Source of the DNA: Eubacteriales bacterium
Lineage (GTDB): Bacteria; Bacillota; Clostridia; JANYKE01
Assembly (NCBI GenBank): GCA_025361685.1
Contig: JANYKE010000047.1
Span: forward strand, 1 to 16,940
DNA: 16,940 nucleotides
Direction of reading: 5' to 3'
The first letter of the stretch is position 1; every line of letters begins with the position of its first letter. The notes beneath the pieces are model-generated. The model saw only the letters and a list, made by a program, of their open reading frames with translations, was not told where the DNA came from and did not search any database. Below, piece by piece: positions 15,919 through 16,940 of this stretch. A program made the position numbers and the translations under genes.

Positions 15919-16940
15919 TTATACACCCTCTTTTTCTTTATAATTGATGTATTTATCAAAAACTTCAGCACCAATGCACTGTTTTACAAACGTCGATTTT
16001 TTTGCAAGAGCAATCGCATCAGACAAGCTTGTCGGCAAACAAGTCAGTAAGTCGGTTATGCTCTCATCTGCGTTGTATAAGTCCAGATTAACTGCATCCG
16101 GCAATTCAAGTTTTCTTTTGACACCGTCAAGTCCAGCATTAATTATAAGTGTAAACGCAAGATAAGGATTAACGGCCGGATCAGGAGATCGAAGCTCCAT
16201 ACGAACTTTTTCGCCTTTGGCTGCAGGAATTCTAACAAGCTGCGAACGATTTTGATGAGACCATGAAACATATTTTGGTGCTTCACATGCGCCGAATCTT
16301 TCGTATGAATTGGGAATTGGATTTAGGAACGCTGTAATCTCAGGTGTTTTTTCGAGTATTCCTGCGATAAAACTCTCAGCATCCTTTGAATGAACTCCGC
16401 TCATATTCTCAAATATATTTACTCCATTCTGCGTGAGCGATAAGTTAACATGAAGGCCGTTTCCGCTTTTGTCAGGAAGAGGCTTTGGCATAAAAGATGC
16501 AAATAAACCATTGCTATCGGCAATGGTTTTAACAACTGTCTGAAAAGTCAATAGATTATCTGCACAAGCAAGCGCACCAGAGAATTGAAAATCAATTTCG
16601 TTCTGACCGGGGCCTTGCTCATGGTGAGAACTTTCAGGTTTGATTCCCATTTCTTCGAGACAAAGACATATCTCTCGTCTGACATTTTCCCCGTTATCAA
16701 GAGGTGAAATATCAAGATATCCGCCACTGTCAAGCGGGATATCTGTTGGTTCACCGCTAGCGTCCGTTTTGAAAAGATAGAATTCGCACTCGGCACCCAC
16801 TTTGCAAACATAACCGCTTTCTTCATTCATTTTAAGTGCATTCTTTAAAATGCCGCGCGTATCACATGCAAATACTGTGCCGTCCGGATTTTTTATGTCA
16901 CAATAAAATCTGACAACCCTGCCCTGCTGAGGTCTCCACG
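15919..16940 (-). CDS. glnA: Glutamine synthetase, type I (5' end outside window)
   Basis: ATP-dependent ligation of ammonia to glutamate, the main ammonia-assimilation step and source of glutamine for PurF, CarA and PyrG encoded downstream. The last 339 codons are present. The frame is open to the window edge beyond the internal ATG 16830 and reads as glutamine synthetase throughout: WRPQQGRVVRFYCDI near the edge, VGAECEFYLF, HHEQGPGQNEIDF, the SGNGLHVNLSL stretch of the active site, NRSQLVRIPAAKGEKVRMELRSPDPAVNPYLAF, and a short C-terminus. About 100 residues should lie to the right. The length after the active-site motifs fits the roughly 440-residue Gram-positive GSI-alpha form, which is not adenylylated, and the C-terminal region lacks the adenylylated NLYDLP context of the enterobacterial enzyme. 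The ANTAR gene follows after 41 bases. The promoter and any ANTAR target hairpins would lie outside this window. Confidence 0.95.
   Translation of the reverse strand, partial: WRPQQGRVVRFYCDIKNPDGTVFACDTRGILKNALKMNEESGYVCKVGAECEFYLFKTDASGEPTDIPLDSGGYLDISPLDNGENVRREICLCLEEMGIKPESSHHEQGPGQNEIDFQFSGALACADNLLTFQTVVKTIADSNGLFASFMPKPLPDKSGNGLHVNLSLTQNGVNIFENMSGVHSKDAESFIAGILEKTPEITAFLNPIPNSYERFGACEAPKYVSWSHQNRSQLVRIPAAKGEKVRMELRSPDPAVNPYLAFTLIINAGLDGVKRKLELPDAVNLDLYNADESITDLLTCLPTSLSDAIALAKKSTFVKQCIGAEVFDKYINYKEKEGV

Noticed and set aside
15897..15925. TATAAT (minus strand) between glnA and the ANTAR gene as a promoter
   Set aside because: The -10 is perfect but the -35 at 17 bases (TGTATA) matches only three of six, the region is simply AT-rich, and a start near 15890 would leave almost no leader before the ribosome site.
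1..16940. Search for CRISPR arrays, tRNA/rRNA genes, transposases, phage genes or a defence system
   Set aside because: No regularly spaced repeats, tRNA-like folds or recognisable mobile or defence proteins were seen; the content is core metabolism, a transporter and a pilus-locus edge.

Overview
The window looks like the chromosome of an anaerobic, AT-rich, low-GC Gram-positive bacterium of the class Clostridia. The reasons are strong AGGAGG-type ribosome sites, LL-diaminopimelate aminotransferase (DapL) as the lysine/meso-DAP route, a PurF that carries the four cysteines of the Bacillus-type [4Fe-4S] enzyme, an ANTAR regulator beside glutamine synthetase, and a DUF6382-type protein next to a prepilin peptidase. 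I would not name a genus from sequence alone.

Layout. (1) Positions 1-1849, plus strand: the 3' end of what looks like a Tad/Flp pilus locus, with a short type IV prepilin peptidase and a DUF6382 membrane protein ending in an eroded FHA-like domain. (2) 1850-1992: a 143-base spacer with a weak promoter candidate and a spaced heptamer repeat. (3) 1993-4294, plus strand: a two-gene MacB-type ABC exporter (FtsX-fold permease, then ATPase). It ends in a strong intrinsic terminator that lies inside the 3' coding end of the convergent gene. (4) 4246-5897, minus strand: the paired families UPF0210 (DUF711) and UPF0237 (ACT domain). They have their own near-consensus promoter and a terminator-like hairpin between promoter and first gene. 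(5) 6020-16940, minus strand: a tightly packed operon read glnA (incomplete, runs off the right edge), ANTAR antiterminator, purF, carA, carB-dapF, pyrG, dapL. Gaps range from small overlaps to about 40 bases. No tRNA, rRNA, CRISPR, insertion sequence or phage gene was seen, and no gene-free stretch exceeds 300 bases.

How the large operon fits together. Glutamine synthetase makes glutamine. Three glutamine amidotransferases then spend it: PurF (purine entry), CarA with CarB (carbamoyl phosphate for pyrimidines and arginine) and PyrG (UTP to CTP). The ANTAR protein between glnA and purF is the obvious candidate nitrogen-responsive regulator. Two consecutive steps of meso-diaminopimelate synthesis, DapL and DapF, ride in the same transcript.

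Most notable: carB and dapF form one uninterrupted 1339-codon reading frame (carbamoyl-phosphate synthase large subunit fused to diaminopimelate epimerase). A well-placed Shine-Dalgarno and ATG for dapF still sit at the junction. Second, the ANTAR gene has no ATG, GTG or TTG where homology says it should begin; an ACG codon occupies that place. Third, the UPF0237-UPF0210 pair appears to have a promoter-terminator leader compatible with attenuation.
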